From Nomia melanderi (lineage: Eukaryota; Arthropoda; Insecta; Hymenoptera; Halictidae), in assembly GCF_051020985.1 (NCBI RefSeq), contig NW_027475146.1, positions 1,302,001 to 1,366,000 of the forward strand: a stretch of DNA of 64,000 nucleotides, in the 5' to 3' direction. The notes under the pieces were generated by a model. The model was not told where the DNA came from. It saw nothing but the letters and a program-made list of their open reading frames with translations, and did not search any database. Position numbers and translations under genes: made by a program. Of this stretch, positions 1-13,315 are shown piece after piece. Numbering within the stretch: position 1 is the stretch's first letter; every line of letters starts with the position of its first letter.

Positions 1-995
1 CAGCGGGATCGACCTCGGACCACCAGGGGCCGAGAATACCATCGACACATGGGGCCGGACTGACAGGGTCAAGGAAAAATTCAATATATATCTGGTGATA
101 TCTCGGGTGCTATTATAGATAGCGAAATAAATCAAAGTGCATTGTCTGTAGGAGGTACTGGCGAATGAATCTGTGCAGCAGGAACGACCTCGGACCACCA
201 GGAGCCGAGAAAATTACAGATATTCGGAATCCGTCACCCAAGGTCATGTAAAAATCCAGCATATATCTAGTGATATCTCGGGTGCTATTAGAGATAGCGC
301 AATAAGTCAAAGTGAATTATCTGCAGGGTGCCCTGCCGCATGAATCTGTGCAGCGGGAACGACCTCGGACCACCAGGGGCCGAGAAAACCTCCGTCTCAT
401 GGAGCCGGACACTCAGGGTCAGGGAAAAATCCAATATATATCTCGTGATATCTCGGGTGCTATTAGAGATAGCGAAATAATTCAAAGTGCATTGTCTGCG
501 GGAGGCACCGGCGCATGAATCTGTGCAGCGGGAACGACCTCGGAGCACCAGGGGCCGAGAAAACCACCGCCTCATGGGGTCGGACACTCAGGGTCAGGGA
601 AAAATCCAATATAAATCTGGTGATATCTCGGGTGCTATTACAGATAGCGCAATAAATCAAAGTGCATTGTCTGCAGGAGGCCCTGGCGCATGAATCTGTG
701 CAGCGGGAAAGACCTCGGACCACCAGAGGCCGAGAAAACTACCGTCTCATGAGGCTGGACACTCAGGGTCAGGGTAAAATCCAATATATATCTGGTGATA
801 TCCCGGGTGTTATTAGAGATAGCGCAATGAACCAAAGTGCATTGACTGCAGGAGGCCCTGGCGCATGAATCTGTGCAGCGGGAACGACCTCGGACCACGA
901 GGGACCGAGTAAACCATCGACACATGGGGCCGGACACTCAGGGTCAGGGGAAAATCCAATATATATCTGTTGATATCTCGGGTGCTATTAGAGAT
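1..995 (+). repeat. Long-range copy A1 (offset 6,603)
   Basis: Matches 6,604-7,598 with about ten differences by eye over 0.99 kb. A third version starts at about 15,854. The match ends at GAGATAG versus GACATAG. Confidence 0.85.
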
Positions 996-2369
996 AGCGC
1001 AATAAATCAAAGTGCATTGTCTGCTGGAGGCCCAGCGCATGAATCTGTGCAGCGGGAACGACCTGGCTCCACCAGGGGCCGAGAAAACTACCGTCTCATG
1101 GGGCCGGACACTCAGGGTCAGGGAAAAATCAAATATATATCTGGTGATATCTCGGGTGCAAATTAGAGATAGCGCAATAAACCAAAGTGCATTGTCTGCC
1201 GGAGGCCCTAGCGCATGAATCTGGGCAGCGGGAACGACCTCGGACCACCAGGGGCCGAGAAAACTACCGTTTCATGGGGCCGGACACTCAGGGTCAGGGA
1301 AAAATCCAATATATATCTCGTGATATCTCGGGTGCTATTACAGATAGCGCAATAAACCAAAGTGAATTGTCTGCAGGAAGCTCTGGCGCATGAATCTGTT
1401 CAACGGGACCGACCTCGGACCACGAGGGACCGAGAAAACCATCGACACATGGGGCCGGACTGTCAGGGTCAGGGAAAATTAAATATATATCTGGTGATAT
1501 CTCGGGTGCTATTAGAGATAGCGCAATAAACCAAACTGAATTATCTGCAGGAGGCCCTGGCGCATGAATCCGTGCAGCGGGAACGATCTCGGGCCACCAG
1601 GAGCCGTGAAAATTACAGATATTCGGAATCCGTCACCCAAGGTAATGTAAAAATCCAGCATATATCTAGTGATATCTCGGTTGCTATTACAGATTGCGCA
1701 ATAAACCAAAGTGAATTGTCTGCAGGAAGCTCTGGTGCATGAATCTGTTCAGCGGGATCGACCTCGGACCACGAGGAACCGAGAAAACCATCGGCACATG
1801 GGGCCGGACTGTCAGGGTCAGGGAAAAATCCAATATATATCTGGTGATATCTCGGGTGCTATTAGAGATAGCGCAATAAACCAATGTGAATTATCTGCAG
1901 GGGGCCCTGGCACACGAATCTGTGCAGCGGGATCGATCTCGGGCCACCAGGGGCCGAGAAAATCACCGTCTCATGGGGCCGGACTGACAGGGTCAAGGAA
2001 AAATCCTATATATATCTGGTGATATCTCGGGTGCTATTACAGATAGCGCAATAAACCAAAGTGAATTGTCTGCAGGAAGCCCTGGCTCATGAATCTGTTC
2101 AGCGGGATCGACGTCGGACCACGAGGGACCGAGAAAACCATCGACACATGAGGCCGGACTGTCAGGGTCAGGGAAAAATCAAATATATATCCGGTGATAT
2201 CTCAGGTGCTATTAGAGATAGCTCAATAAACCAAAGTGAATTATCTGCAGGAGGCCCTGGCGCATGAATCTGTTCAGCGGGAAAGATCTCCGACCACCAG
2301 GGGCCGAGGAAACCACCGTCTCATGGGGCCGGACACTCAGGGTCAGGGGAAAATCCAATATATATCTAG

Positions 2370-3640
2370 TGATATCTCGGGTGCTATTACAGATAGCGCA
2401 ATAAATCAAAGTGCATTGTCTGCAGGAGGCCCTAGCGCATGAATCCGTGCAGCGGGAACGACCTCGGACCACCAGGGGCCGAGAAAATCACCGTCTCATG
2501 GGGCCGGACTGTCAGGGTCAGGGAAAAATCCAATATATATCTGGTGATATCTCGGGTGCTATTAGAGATAGCGCAATAAATCAAAGTGCATTGTCTGCCG
2601 GAGGCCCTAGCGCATGAATCTGTGCAGCAGGAACGACCTCGGACCACCAGGGGCCGAGAAAACTACCGTCTCATGGGGCTGGACACTCAGGGTCAGGGAA
2701 AAATCCAATATATATATCTCGTGATATCTCAGGTGCTATTAGAGATAGCGAAATAATTCAAAGTGCATTGTCTGCAGGAGGCCCTGGCGCATGAATCTGT
2801 GCAGCGAGAACGACCTCGGGCCACCACGGGCCGAGAAAACCACCGACACATGGGGCCGGACACTCAGGGTCAGGGGAAAATCCAATATATATATGGTGAT
2901 ATCTCGGGTGCTATTACAGATAGCGCAATAAATCAAAGTGCATTGTCTGTAGGATGCCCTGGCGCAGGAATCTGTGCAGCAGGAACAACCTCGGACCACC
3001 AGGGGCCGAGAAAACCACCGTCTCATGGGGCCGGACACTCAGGATCAGGGAAAAATCCAATATATATCTGGTGATATCTCGGGTGCTATTAGAGATAGCG
3101 CAATTAATCAAAGTCCATTGTCTGTAGGAGGCCCTGGCGCATGAATCTGTGCAGCGAGAACGACCTCGGGCCACCACGGGCCGAGAAAACCACCGACACA
3201 TGGGGGCGGACACTCAGGGTCAGGGGAAAATCCAATATATATATGGTGATATCTCGGGTGCTATTACAGATAGCGCAATAAATCAATGTGCATTGTCTGT
3301 GGGATGCCCTGGCGCAGGAATCTGTGCAGCAGGAACAACCTCGGACCACCAGGGTCCGAGAAAACCACCGTCACATGGGGTCGGACTGTCAGGGTCAGGG
3401 AAAAATCCAATATATATCTGGTGATATCTCGGTTGCTATTAGAGATAGCGCAATAAATCAAAGTGCATTGTCTGCAGGAGGCCCTCGCGCATGAATCTGT
3501 GCAGCGGGAACGACCTCGGACAACCAGGGTCCGGACTGTCAGGGTCAGGGAAAAATACAATATATATCTGGTGAAATCTCGGGTGCAAATTAGAGATAGC
3601 GCAATAAACCAAAGTGCATTGTCTGCAGGAGGCCCTGGCG
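2370..3640 (+). repeat. Long-range copy B1, first part (offset 9,051)
   Basis: Matches 11,423-12,691. The offset is 9,053 before and 9,051 after about 2,710, because this copy has an extra TA in its AT tract. Even rare one-base changes are shared, including ATATATATGG monomers and the GCGCAGGAATC junction. Confidence 0.85.
3463..3613 (+). repeat. Short 151-bp monomer 1
   Basis: The junction ACCAGGGTCCGGACTG at about 3,524-3,539 lacks 25 bp, and GTGCAAATTAG replaces GTGCTATTAG (+1), giving 151 bp. The monomer just upstream is intact and carries GGGTCCG (3,352) and GGGTCGG (3,378), a likely picture of the parental direct repeat. It is followed by a GATCGACCTCGAACTACC monomer, not the usual GAACACC partner. 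Confidence 0.95.
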
Positions 3641-4264
3641 CATGAATCTGTGCAGCGGGATCGACCTCGAACTACCAGGGGCCGAGAAAACCACCGACAC
3701 ATGGGGCCGGACACTCAGGGTCGTGGAAAAATACAATATATATCTGGTGATATCTCGGGTGCTCTTACAGATACCGAACTAAACCAAAGTGAACTATCTG
3801 CAGGGGGCCCTATCCCATGAATCTGTGCTGCGGGACCGACCTCGGTCCACCAGGGGCCGAGAAAACTACAGTCTCATGGGGCCGGACCCTCAGGGTCAGG
3901 GAAAAATCCAATATATATCTGGTGATATCTCGGGTGCTATTAGAGATAGCGCAATAAACCAAAGTGCATTGTCTGCAGGAGGCCCTGGCGCATGAATCTG
4001 TGCAGCGGGAACGACCTCGGACAACCAGGGGCCGAGAAAACCACCGTCTCATGGAGTCGGACACTCAGGGTCAGGGAAAAATCCAACATAAATCTGGTGA
4101 TATCACGGGTGCTATTACAGATAGCGGAATAAATTAAAGTGCATTGACTTTAGGAGGCCCTGGCGCATGAATCTGTGCAGCGGTATCGACCTCGGACTAC
4201 CAGGGGCCGAGAAAACCACCGACACATGGGGCCGGTTACTCAGGGTCAGGGAAAAATACAATAT

Positions 4265-5200
4265 ATATCTGGTGATATCTCGGGTGCTCTTACAGATAGC
4301 GAACTAAACCAAAGTGAACTATCTGCAGGGGGCCCTATCCCATGAATCTGTGCAGCGGGACCGACCTCGGACCATCAGGGGCCGAGAAAACTACAGTCTC
4401 ATGGGGCCGGACCCTCACGGTCAGGGAAAAATCCAATATATATCTGGTGAAATCTCGGGTGCTATTAGAGATAGCGCAATAAACCAAAGTGCATTGTCTG
4501 CAGGAGGCCCTGGCGCATGAAGCTGTGCAGCAGGAACGACCTCGGACAACCAGGGTCCGAGAAAACCACCGTCTCATGGAGTCGGACACTCAGGGTCAGG
4601 GAAAAATCCAACATAAATCTGGTGATATCACAGGTGCTATTACAGATAGCGGAATAAATTAAAGTGCATTGACTGTAGGAGGCCCTGGCGCATGAATCTG
4701 TGCAGCGGTATCGACCTCGGACTACCAGGGGCCGAGAAAACCACCGACACATGGGGCCGGTTACTCAGGGTCAGGGAAAAATCCAATATATATCTGGTGA
4801 TATCTCGGGTGCTATTACAGATAGCGCAATAAATCAAAGTGCATTGTCTGTAGGAGGCCCTGGCGCATGAATCTGGGCAGCGGGAACGACCTCGGACCGC
4901 CAGGGGCCGAGAAAACTACCGTCTCATGGGGCTGGACACTCAGGGTCAGGGGAGAATCCAATATATATCTGGTGATATCTCGGGTGCTCTTACAGATAGC
5001 GAACTAAACCAAAGTGAACTATCTGCAGTGGGCCCTATCCCATGAATCTGTGCAGCGGGAACGACCTCGGACCCACAGGGGTCGAGAAAAACACCGACAC
5101 ATGGGGCCGGACACTCAGGGTCGGGGAAAAATACAATATATATCTGGTGATATCTCGGGTGCTATTACAGATAGCGCAATAAATCAAAGTGCATTGTCTG
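4265..5200 (+). repeat. Long-range copy B1, second part (offset 9,051)
   Basis: Matches 13,316-14,251 at the same offset as the first part, although the roughly 0.6 kb between the two parts is not matching. Its right portion (from about 4,490) also matches 9,190-9,900 at offset 4,700. Confidence 0.85.
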
Positions 5201-5888
5201 CAGGAGGCCCTCGCACATGAATCTGTGCAGCGGGAACGACCTCGGACAACCAGGGGCCGAGATAATCACCGTCTCATGGGGCCGGACTGTCAGGGTCAGG
5301 GAAAAATGCAATATATATCTGGTGATATCTCGGGTGCTATTAGAGATAGCGCAATAAACCAAAGTGCATTGTCTGCAGGAGGCCCTGGCGCATGAATCTG
5401 TGCAGCGAGAACGATCTCGGACCACCACGGGCCGAGAAAACCACCGACACATGGGGGCGGACACTCAGGGTCAGGGGAAAATCCAATATATATATGGTGA
5501 TATCTCGGGTGCTATTAGAGATAGCGCAATAAATCAAAGTGCATTGTCTGCAGGAGGCCCTCGCACATGAATCTGTGCAGCGGGATCGACCTCGGACCAC
5601 CAGGGGCCGAGAAAATCACCGTCTCATGGGGCCGGACACTCAGCGTCGTGGAAAAATACAATATATATCTGGTGATATCTCGGGTGCTCTTACAGATAGC
5701 GAACTAAACCAAAGTGAACTATCTGCAGGGGGCCCTATCCCATGAATCTGTGCAGCGGGACCGACCTCGGACCACCAGGGGCCGAGAAAACTACCGTAAC
5801 ATGGGGCCGGACCCTCAGGGTCAGGGAAAAATCCAATATATATCTGGTGATATCTCGGGTGCTATTAGAGATAGCGCAATAAACCAAA

Positions 5889-6038
5889 GTGCATTGTCTG
5901 TAGGAGGCCCTGGCGCATGAATCTGTGCAGCGGGAGCGACCTCGGACAACCAGGGTCCGGACACTCAGGATCAGGGAAAAATCCAATATATATCTGGTGA
6001 TATCTCGGGTGCTATTAGAGATAGCGCAATAAACCAAA
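5889..6038 (+). repeat. Short 150-bp monomer (variant form)
   Basis: It has the same ACAACCAGGGTCCGG junction (about 5,948-5,960), but the right side reads ACACTCAGGATCAGGG instead of ACTGTCAGGGTCAGGG and the extra base in GTGCAAATTAG is absent, so it is 150 bp. The related tract near 15.1-15.3 kb lacks this whole monomer. It may be an independent slippage event or a conversion tract that copied only the junction. Confidence 0.9.
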
Positions 6039-6603
6039 GGGCATTGTCTGCAGGAGACCCTGGCGCATAAATCTGTGCAGCGGGATCGACCTCGGACCAC
6101 CAGGGGCCGAGAAAATCACCGTCTCATGGGGCCGGACACTCAGGGTCAGGGAAAAATCCAATATATATCTGGTGATATCTCGGGTGCTATTAGAGATAGC
6201 GCAATAAATCAAGGTGCATTGTCCGTAGGAGGCTCTGGCGCATGAATCTGCGCAGCTGGAACGACCTCGGACCACGAGGGGCCGAAAAAGCTACAGTCTC
6301 ATGGGGCCGGACACTCAGGGTCAGGGAAACATCCTAATATAAATCTGGTGATATCTCGGGTGCTATTACAGATAGCGCAATAAATCAAAGTGCATTGTCT
6401 GCAGGAGGCCCTGGCGCATGAATCTGTGCAGCGGGAACGTCCTGGGACCACCAGGGGCCGAGAAAACTACCGTCTCATGGGGCCGGACACTCAGGGTCAG
6501 GGAAAAATCCAATATATATCTGGTGATATCTCGGGTGCTATTAGAGATAGCGCAATAAATCATAGTGAATTATCTGCAGGGGGCCCTGGCGCATGAATCT
6601 GTG

Positions 6604-7598
6604 CAGCGGGATCGACCTCGGACCATCAGGGGCCGAGAATACCATCGACACATGGGGCCGGACTGACAGGGTCAAGGAAAAATTCAATATATATCTGGTG
6701 ATATCTCGGGTGCTATTATAGATTGCGAAATAAATCAAAGTGCATTGTCTGTAGGAGGTACTGGCGAATGAATCTGTGCAGCAGGAACGACCTCGGACCA
6801 CCAGGAGCCGAGAAAATTACAGATATGCGGAATCCGTCACCCAAGGTCATGTAAAAATCCAGCATATATCTAGTGATATCTCGGGTGCTATTAGAGATAG
6901 CGCAATAAGTCAAAGTGAATTATCTGCAGGGTGCCCTGCCGCATGAATCTGTGCAGCGGGAACGACCTCGGACCACCAGGGGCCGAGAAAACCTCCGTCT
7001 CATGGAGCCGGACACTCAGGGTCAGGGAAAAATCCAATATATATCTGGTGATATCTCGGGTGCTATTAGAGATAGCGAAATAATTCAAAGTGCATTGTCT
7101 GCGGGAGGCACCGGCGCATGAATCTGTGCAGCGGGAACGACCTCGGAGCACCAGGGGCCGAGAAAACCACCGCCTCATGGGGTCGGACACTCAGGGTCAG
7201 GGAGAAATCCAATATAAATCTGGTGATATCTCGGGTGCTATTACAGATAGCGCAATAAATCAAAGTGCATTGTCTGCAGGAGCCCCTGGCGCATGAATCT
7301 GTGCAGCGGGAAAGACCTCGGACCACCAGAGGCCGAGAAAACTACCGTCTCATGAGGCTGGACACTCAGGGTCAGGGTAAAATCCAATATATATCTGGTG
7401 ATATCCCGGGTGTTATTAGAGATAGCGCAATAAACCAAAGTGCATTGACTGCAGGAGGCCCTGGCGCATGAATCTGTGGAGCGGGAACGACCTCGGACCA
7501 CGAGGGACCGAGAAAACCATCGACACATGGGGCCGGACACTCAGGGTCAGGGGAAAATCCAATATATATCTGGTGATATCTCGGGTGCTATTAGACAT
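6604..7598 (+). repeat. Long-range copy A2
   Basis: Partner of 1-995. To its left, 6,051-6,770 also matches 15,302-16,020 at about 9,250 bp. Confidence 0.85.
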
Positions 7599-9189
7599 AG
7601 CGCAATAAACCAAACTGAATTATCTGCAGGAGGCCCTGGCGCATGAATCTGTGCAGCGGGAACGATCTCGGACCACCAGGGGCCGAGAAAACCACCGTAT
7701 CATGGGGCCGGACACTCAGGGTCAGGGGAAAATCCAATATATATCTAGTGATATCTCGGGTGCTATTACAGATAGCGCAATAAATCAAAGTGCATTGTCT
7801 GCCGGAGGCCCTAGCGCATGAATCTGGGCAGCGGGAACGACCTCGGACCACCAGGGGCCGAGAAAACTACCGTCTCATGGGGCCGGACACTCAGGGTCAG
7901 GGAAAAATCCAATATATATCTCGTGATATCTCGGGTGCTATTGGAGATAGCGAAATAATTCAAAGTGCATTGTCTGCGGGAGGCACCGGCGCATGAATCT
8001 GTGCAGCGGGAACGACCTCGGAGCACCAGGGGCCGAGAAAACCACCGCCTCATGGGGTCGGACACTCAGGGTCAGGGAAAAATCCAATATAAATCTGGTG
8101 ATATCTCGGGTGCTATTACAGATAGCGCAATAAATCATAGTGCATTGTCTGCAGGAGGCCCTGGCGCATGAATCTGTGCAGCGGGAAAGACCTCGGTCCA
8201 CCAGGGGCCGAGAAAACCACAGTCTCATGGGGCCGGACACTCAGGGCCAGGGAAAAATCCAATATGTATCTGGTGATATCTCGGGTGCTATTAGAGATAG
8301 CGCAATTAATCAAAGTCCATTGTCTGTAGGAGGCACTGGCGAATGAATCTGTGCAGCAGGAACGACCTCGGACCACCAGGAGCCGAGAAAATTACAGATA
8401 TTCGGAATCCGTCACCCAAGGTCATGTAAAAATCCAGCATATATCTAGTGATATCTAGGGTGCTATTACAGATAGCGCAATAAACCAAAGTGAATTGTCT
8501 GCAGGAAGCTCTGGCGCATGAATCTGTTCAACGGGACCGACCTCGGACCACGAGGGACCGAGAAAACCATCGACACATGGGGCCGGACTGTCAGGGTCAG
8601 GGAAAATTAAATATATATCTGGTGATATCTCGGGTGCTATTAGAGATAGCGCAATAAACCAAACTGAATTATCTGCAGGAGGCCCTGGCGCATGAATCCG
8701 TGCAGCGGGAACGATCTCGGGCCACCAGGAGCCGTGAAAATTACAGATATTCGGAATCCGTCACCCAAGGTAATGTAAAAATCCAGCATATATCTAGTGA
8801 TATCTCGGGTGCTATTACAGATAGCGCAATAAACCAAAGTGAATTGTCTGCAGGAAGCTCTGGTGCATGAATCTGTTCAGCGGGATCGACCTCGGACCAC
8901 GAGGAACCGAGAAAACCATCGGCACATGGGGCCGGACTGTCAGGGTCAGGGAAAAATCCAATATATATCTGGTGATATCTCGGGTGCTATTAGAGATAGC
9001 GCAATAAACCAATGTGAATTATCTGCAGGAGGCCCTGGCGCATGAATCTGTGCAGCGGGAACGACCTCGGACCACCAGGGGCCGAGAAAACCACCGTCTC
9101 ATGTTGTCGGACACTCAGGGTCAGGGAAAAATCCAATATATATCTGGTGATATCTCGAGTGCTATTACAGATAGCGCAATAAACCAAAG

Positions 9190-10270
9190 TGCATTGTCTG
9201 CAGGAGGCCCTGGCGCATGAAGCTGTGCAGCGGGAACGACCTCGGACAACCAGGGGCCGAGAAAACCACCGTCTCATGGAGTCGGACACTCAGGGTCAGG
9301 GAAAAATCCAACATAAATCTGGTGATATCACGGGTGCTATTACAGATAGCGGAATAAATTAAAGTGCATTGACTGTAGGAGGCCCTGGCGCATGAATCTG
9401 TGCAGCGGTATCGACCTCGGACTACCAGGGGCCGAGAAAACCACCGACACATGGGGCCGGTTACTCAGGGTCAGGGAAAAATCCAATATATATCTGGTGA
9501 TATCTCGGGTGCTATTACAGATAGCGCAATAAATCAAAGTGCATTGTCTGTAGGAGGCCCTGGCGCATGAATCTGGGCAGCGGGATCGACCTCGGACCGC
9601 CAGGGGCCGAGAAAACTACCGTCTCATGGGGCTGGACACTCAGGGTCAGGGGAGAATCCAATATATATCTGGTGATATCTCGGGTGCTCTTACAGATAGC
9701 GAACTAAACCAAAGTGAACTATCTGCAGTGGGCCCTATCCCATGAATCTGTGCAGCGGGAACGACCTCGGACCCACAGGGGTCGAGAAAAACACCGACAC
9801 ATGGGGCCGGACACTCAGGGTCGGGGAAAAATACAATATATATCTGGTGATATCTCGGGTGCTATTACAGATAGCGCAATAAATCAAAGTGCATTGTCTG
9901 TAGGAGGCCCTGGCGCATGAATCTGTGCAGCGGGAACGACCTCGGACAACCAGGGGCCGAGAAAACAACCGTCTCATGGGGTCCGACTGTCAGGGTCAGG
10001 GAAAAATCCAATATATATCTGGTGATATTTCGGGTGCTATTAGAGATACCGCAATAAATCAAAGTGCATTGTCTGCAGGAGGCCCTCGCGCATGAATCTG
10101 TGCAGCGGGAATGACCTCGGACAACCAGGGGCCGAGAAAATCACCGTCTCATGGGGCCGGACTGTCAGGGTCAGGGAAAAATGCAATATATATCTGGTGA
10201 TATCTCGGGTGCTATTAGAGATAGCGCAATAAACCAAAGTGCATTGTCTGCAGGAGGCCCTGGTGCATGA
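9190..10270 (+). repeat. Block matching 13,541-14,621 (offset 4,351)
   Basis: Includes the ATAAATCTGG, GGTTACTC and TATCCC-junction monomers in the same order, plus the rare ATATTTCGGG at about 10,026 and 14,377. The offset is 25 x 175 minus 24, consistent with one short monomer lying between. Confidence 0.85.
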
Positions 10271-11422
10271 ATCTGTGCAGCGAGAACGACTTCGGACCAC
10301 CACGGGCCGAGAAAACCACCGACACATGGGGGCGGACACTCAGGGTCAGGGGAAAATCCAATATATATATGGTGATATCTCGGGTGCTATTACAGATAGC
10401 GCAATAAATAAAAGTGCATTGTCTGTAGGATGCCCTGGCGCAGGAATCTGTGCAGCAGGAACAACCTCGGACCACCAGGGGCCGAGAAAACCACCGTCTC
10501 ATGGGGTCGGACTGTCAGGGTCAGGGAAAAATCCAATATATATCTGGTGATATCTCGGGTGCTATTACAGATAGCGCAATAAATCAAAGTGCATTGTCTG
10601 CAGGAGGCCCTCGCGCATGAATCTGTGCAGCGGGAAAGACCTCGGACAACCAGGGGCCGAGAAAATCACCGTCTCATGGGGCCGGACTGTCAGGGTCAGG
10701 GAAAAATGCAATATATATCTGGTGATATCTCGGGTGCTATTAGAGATAGCGCAATAAACCAAAGTGAATTGTCTGCAGGAAGCCCTGGCGCATGAATCTG
10801 TTCAGCGGGATCGACCTCGGACCACGAGGGCCCGAGAAAAACATCGACACATGGGGCCGGACACTCAGGGTCAGGGGAAAATCCAATATATATCTAGTGA
10901 TATCTCGGGTGCTATTACAGATAGCGCAATAAACCAAGGTGCATTGTCTGCAGGAGGCCCCAGCGCATGAATCTGTGCAGCGGGAACGACCTGGGACCAC
11001 TAGGGGCCGAGAAAACTACCATCTCATGGGGCCGGACACTCAGGGTCAGGGAAAAATCCAATATATATCTGGTGATATCTCGTGTGCTATTAGAGATAGC
11101 GCAATAAACCAAGGTGAATTATCTGCAGGGGGCCCTGGCGCACGAATCTGTGCAGCGGGATCGATCTCGGGCCACCAGGGGCCGAGAAAATCACCGTCTC
11201 ATGGGGCCGGACTGACAGGGTCAAGGAAAAATCCTATATATATCTGGTGATATCTCGGGTGCTATTACAGATAGCGCAATAAACCAAAGTGAATTGTCTG
11301 CAGGAAGCCCTGGCGCATGAATCTGTTCAGCGGGATCGACGTCGGACCACGAGGGACCGAGAAAACCATCGACACATGAGGCCGGACTGTCAGTGTCAGG
11401 GAAAAATCAAATATATATCCGG

Positions 11423-12691
11423 TGATATCTCGGGTGCTATTACAGATAGCGCAATAAATCAAAGTGCATTGTCTGCAGGAGGCCCTAGCGCATGAATCCG
11501 TGCAGCGGGAACGACCTCGGACCACCAGGGGCCGAGAAAATCACCGTCTCATGGGGCCGGACTGTCAGGGTCAGGGAAAAATCCAATATATATCTGGTGA
11601 TATCTCGGGTGCTATTAGAGATAGCGCAATAAATCAAAGTGCATTGTCTGCCGGAGGCCCTAGCGCATGAATCTGTGCAGCAGGAACGACCTCGGACCAC
11701 CAGGGGCCGAGAAAACTACCGTCTCATGGGGCTGGACACTCAGGGTCAGGGAAAAATCCAATATATATCTCGTGATATCTCGGGTGCTATTAGAGATAGC
11801 GAAATAATTCAAAGTGCATTGTCTGCAGGAGGCCCTGGCGCATGAATCTGTGCAGCGAGAACGACCTCGGGCCACCACGGGCCGAGAAAACCACCGACAC
11901 ATGGGGGCGGACACTCAGGGTCAGGGGAAAATCCAATATATATATGGTGATATCTCGGGTGCTATTACAGATAGCGCAATAAATCAAAGTGCATTGTCTG
12001 TAGGATGCCCTGGCGCAGGAATCTGTGCAGCAGGAACAACCTCGGACCACCAGGGGCCGAGAAAACCACCGTCTCATGGGGCCGGACACTCAGGATCAGG
12101 GAAAAATCCAATATATATCTGGTGATATCTCGGGTGCTATTAGAGATAGCGCAATTAATCAAAGTCCATTGTCTGTAGGAGGCCCTGGCGCATGAATCTG
12201 TGCAGCGAGAACGACCTCGGGCCACCACGGGCCGAGAAAACCACCGACACATGGGGGCGGACACTCAGGGTCAGGGGAAAATCCAATATATATATGGTGA
12301 TATCTCGGGTGCTATTACAGATAGCGCAATAAATCAAAGTGCATTGTCTATAGGATGCCCTGGCGCAGGAATCTGTGCAGCAGGAACAACCTCGGACCAC
12401 CAGGGTCCGAGAAAACCACCGTCACATGGGGTCGGACTGTCAGGGTCAGGGAAAAATCCAATATATATCTGGTGAGATCTCGGTTGCTATTAGAGATAGC
12501 GCAATAAATCAAAGTGCATTGTCTGCAGGAGGCCCTCGCGCATGAATCTGTGCAGCGGGAACGACCTCGGACAACCAGGGTCCGGACTGTCAGGGTCAGG
12601 GAAAAATACAATATATATCTGGTGAAATCTCGGGTGCAAATTAGAGATAGCGCAATAAACCAAAGTGCATTGTCTGCAGGAGGCCCTGGCG
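11423..12691 (+). repeat. Long-range copy B2, first part
   Basis: Partner of 2,370-3,640. Further left, 11,114-11,430 matches 1,886-2,202 at 9,228 bp, so one monomer was lost or gained near 11.43 kb. Confidence 0.85.
12514..12664 (+). repeat. Short 151-bp monomer 2
   Basis: Counterpart of 3,463-3,613 at offset 9,051. It is followed by the GAACACC...ACCACGGACACATGG partner monomer, unlike the first copy. Confidence 0.95.
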
Positions 12692-13315
12692 CATGAATCT
12701 GTGCAGCGAGAACGACCTCGGAACACCAGGGGCCGAGAAAACCACGGACACATGGGGCCGGACTGTCAGGGTCGGGGAAAAATCCAATATATATCTGGTG
12801 ATATCTCGGGTGCTATTACAGATAGCGCAATTAATCAAAGTGGATTGTCTGTAGGAGGCCCTGGCGCATGAATCTGTGCAGCGGGATCGACCTCGGACCA
12901 CCAGGGGCCGAGAAAATTACAGATATTCGGAATCCGTCACCCAAGGTCATGTAAAAATCCAATATATATCTGGTGATATCTCGGGTGCTATTACAGATAA
13001 CGCAATAAATCAAAGTGCATTGTCTGTAGGAGGCCCTGGCGCATGAATCTGTGCAGCGAGAACGACCTCGGTCCACCAGGGGCCGAGAAAACCACCGTCT
13101 CATGGTGTCGAACTGTCAGGGTCAGGGAAAAATCCAATATATATCTGGTGATATCTCGGGTGCTATTAGAGATAGCGCAATAAGCCAAAGTGCATTGTCT
13201 GCAGGAGGCCCTGGCGCATGAATCTGTGCAGCGGGATCGACCTCGAACTACCAGGGGCCGAGAAAACCACCGACACATGGGGCCGGACACTCAGGGTCGT
13301 GGAAAAATACAATAT

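Noticed and set aside
214..249. CENP-B box in class B (TATTCGGAATCCGTC looked promising)
   Set aside because: After TTCG the fixed A and the CGGG of the box are missing on both strands; no other monomer variant fits better.
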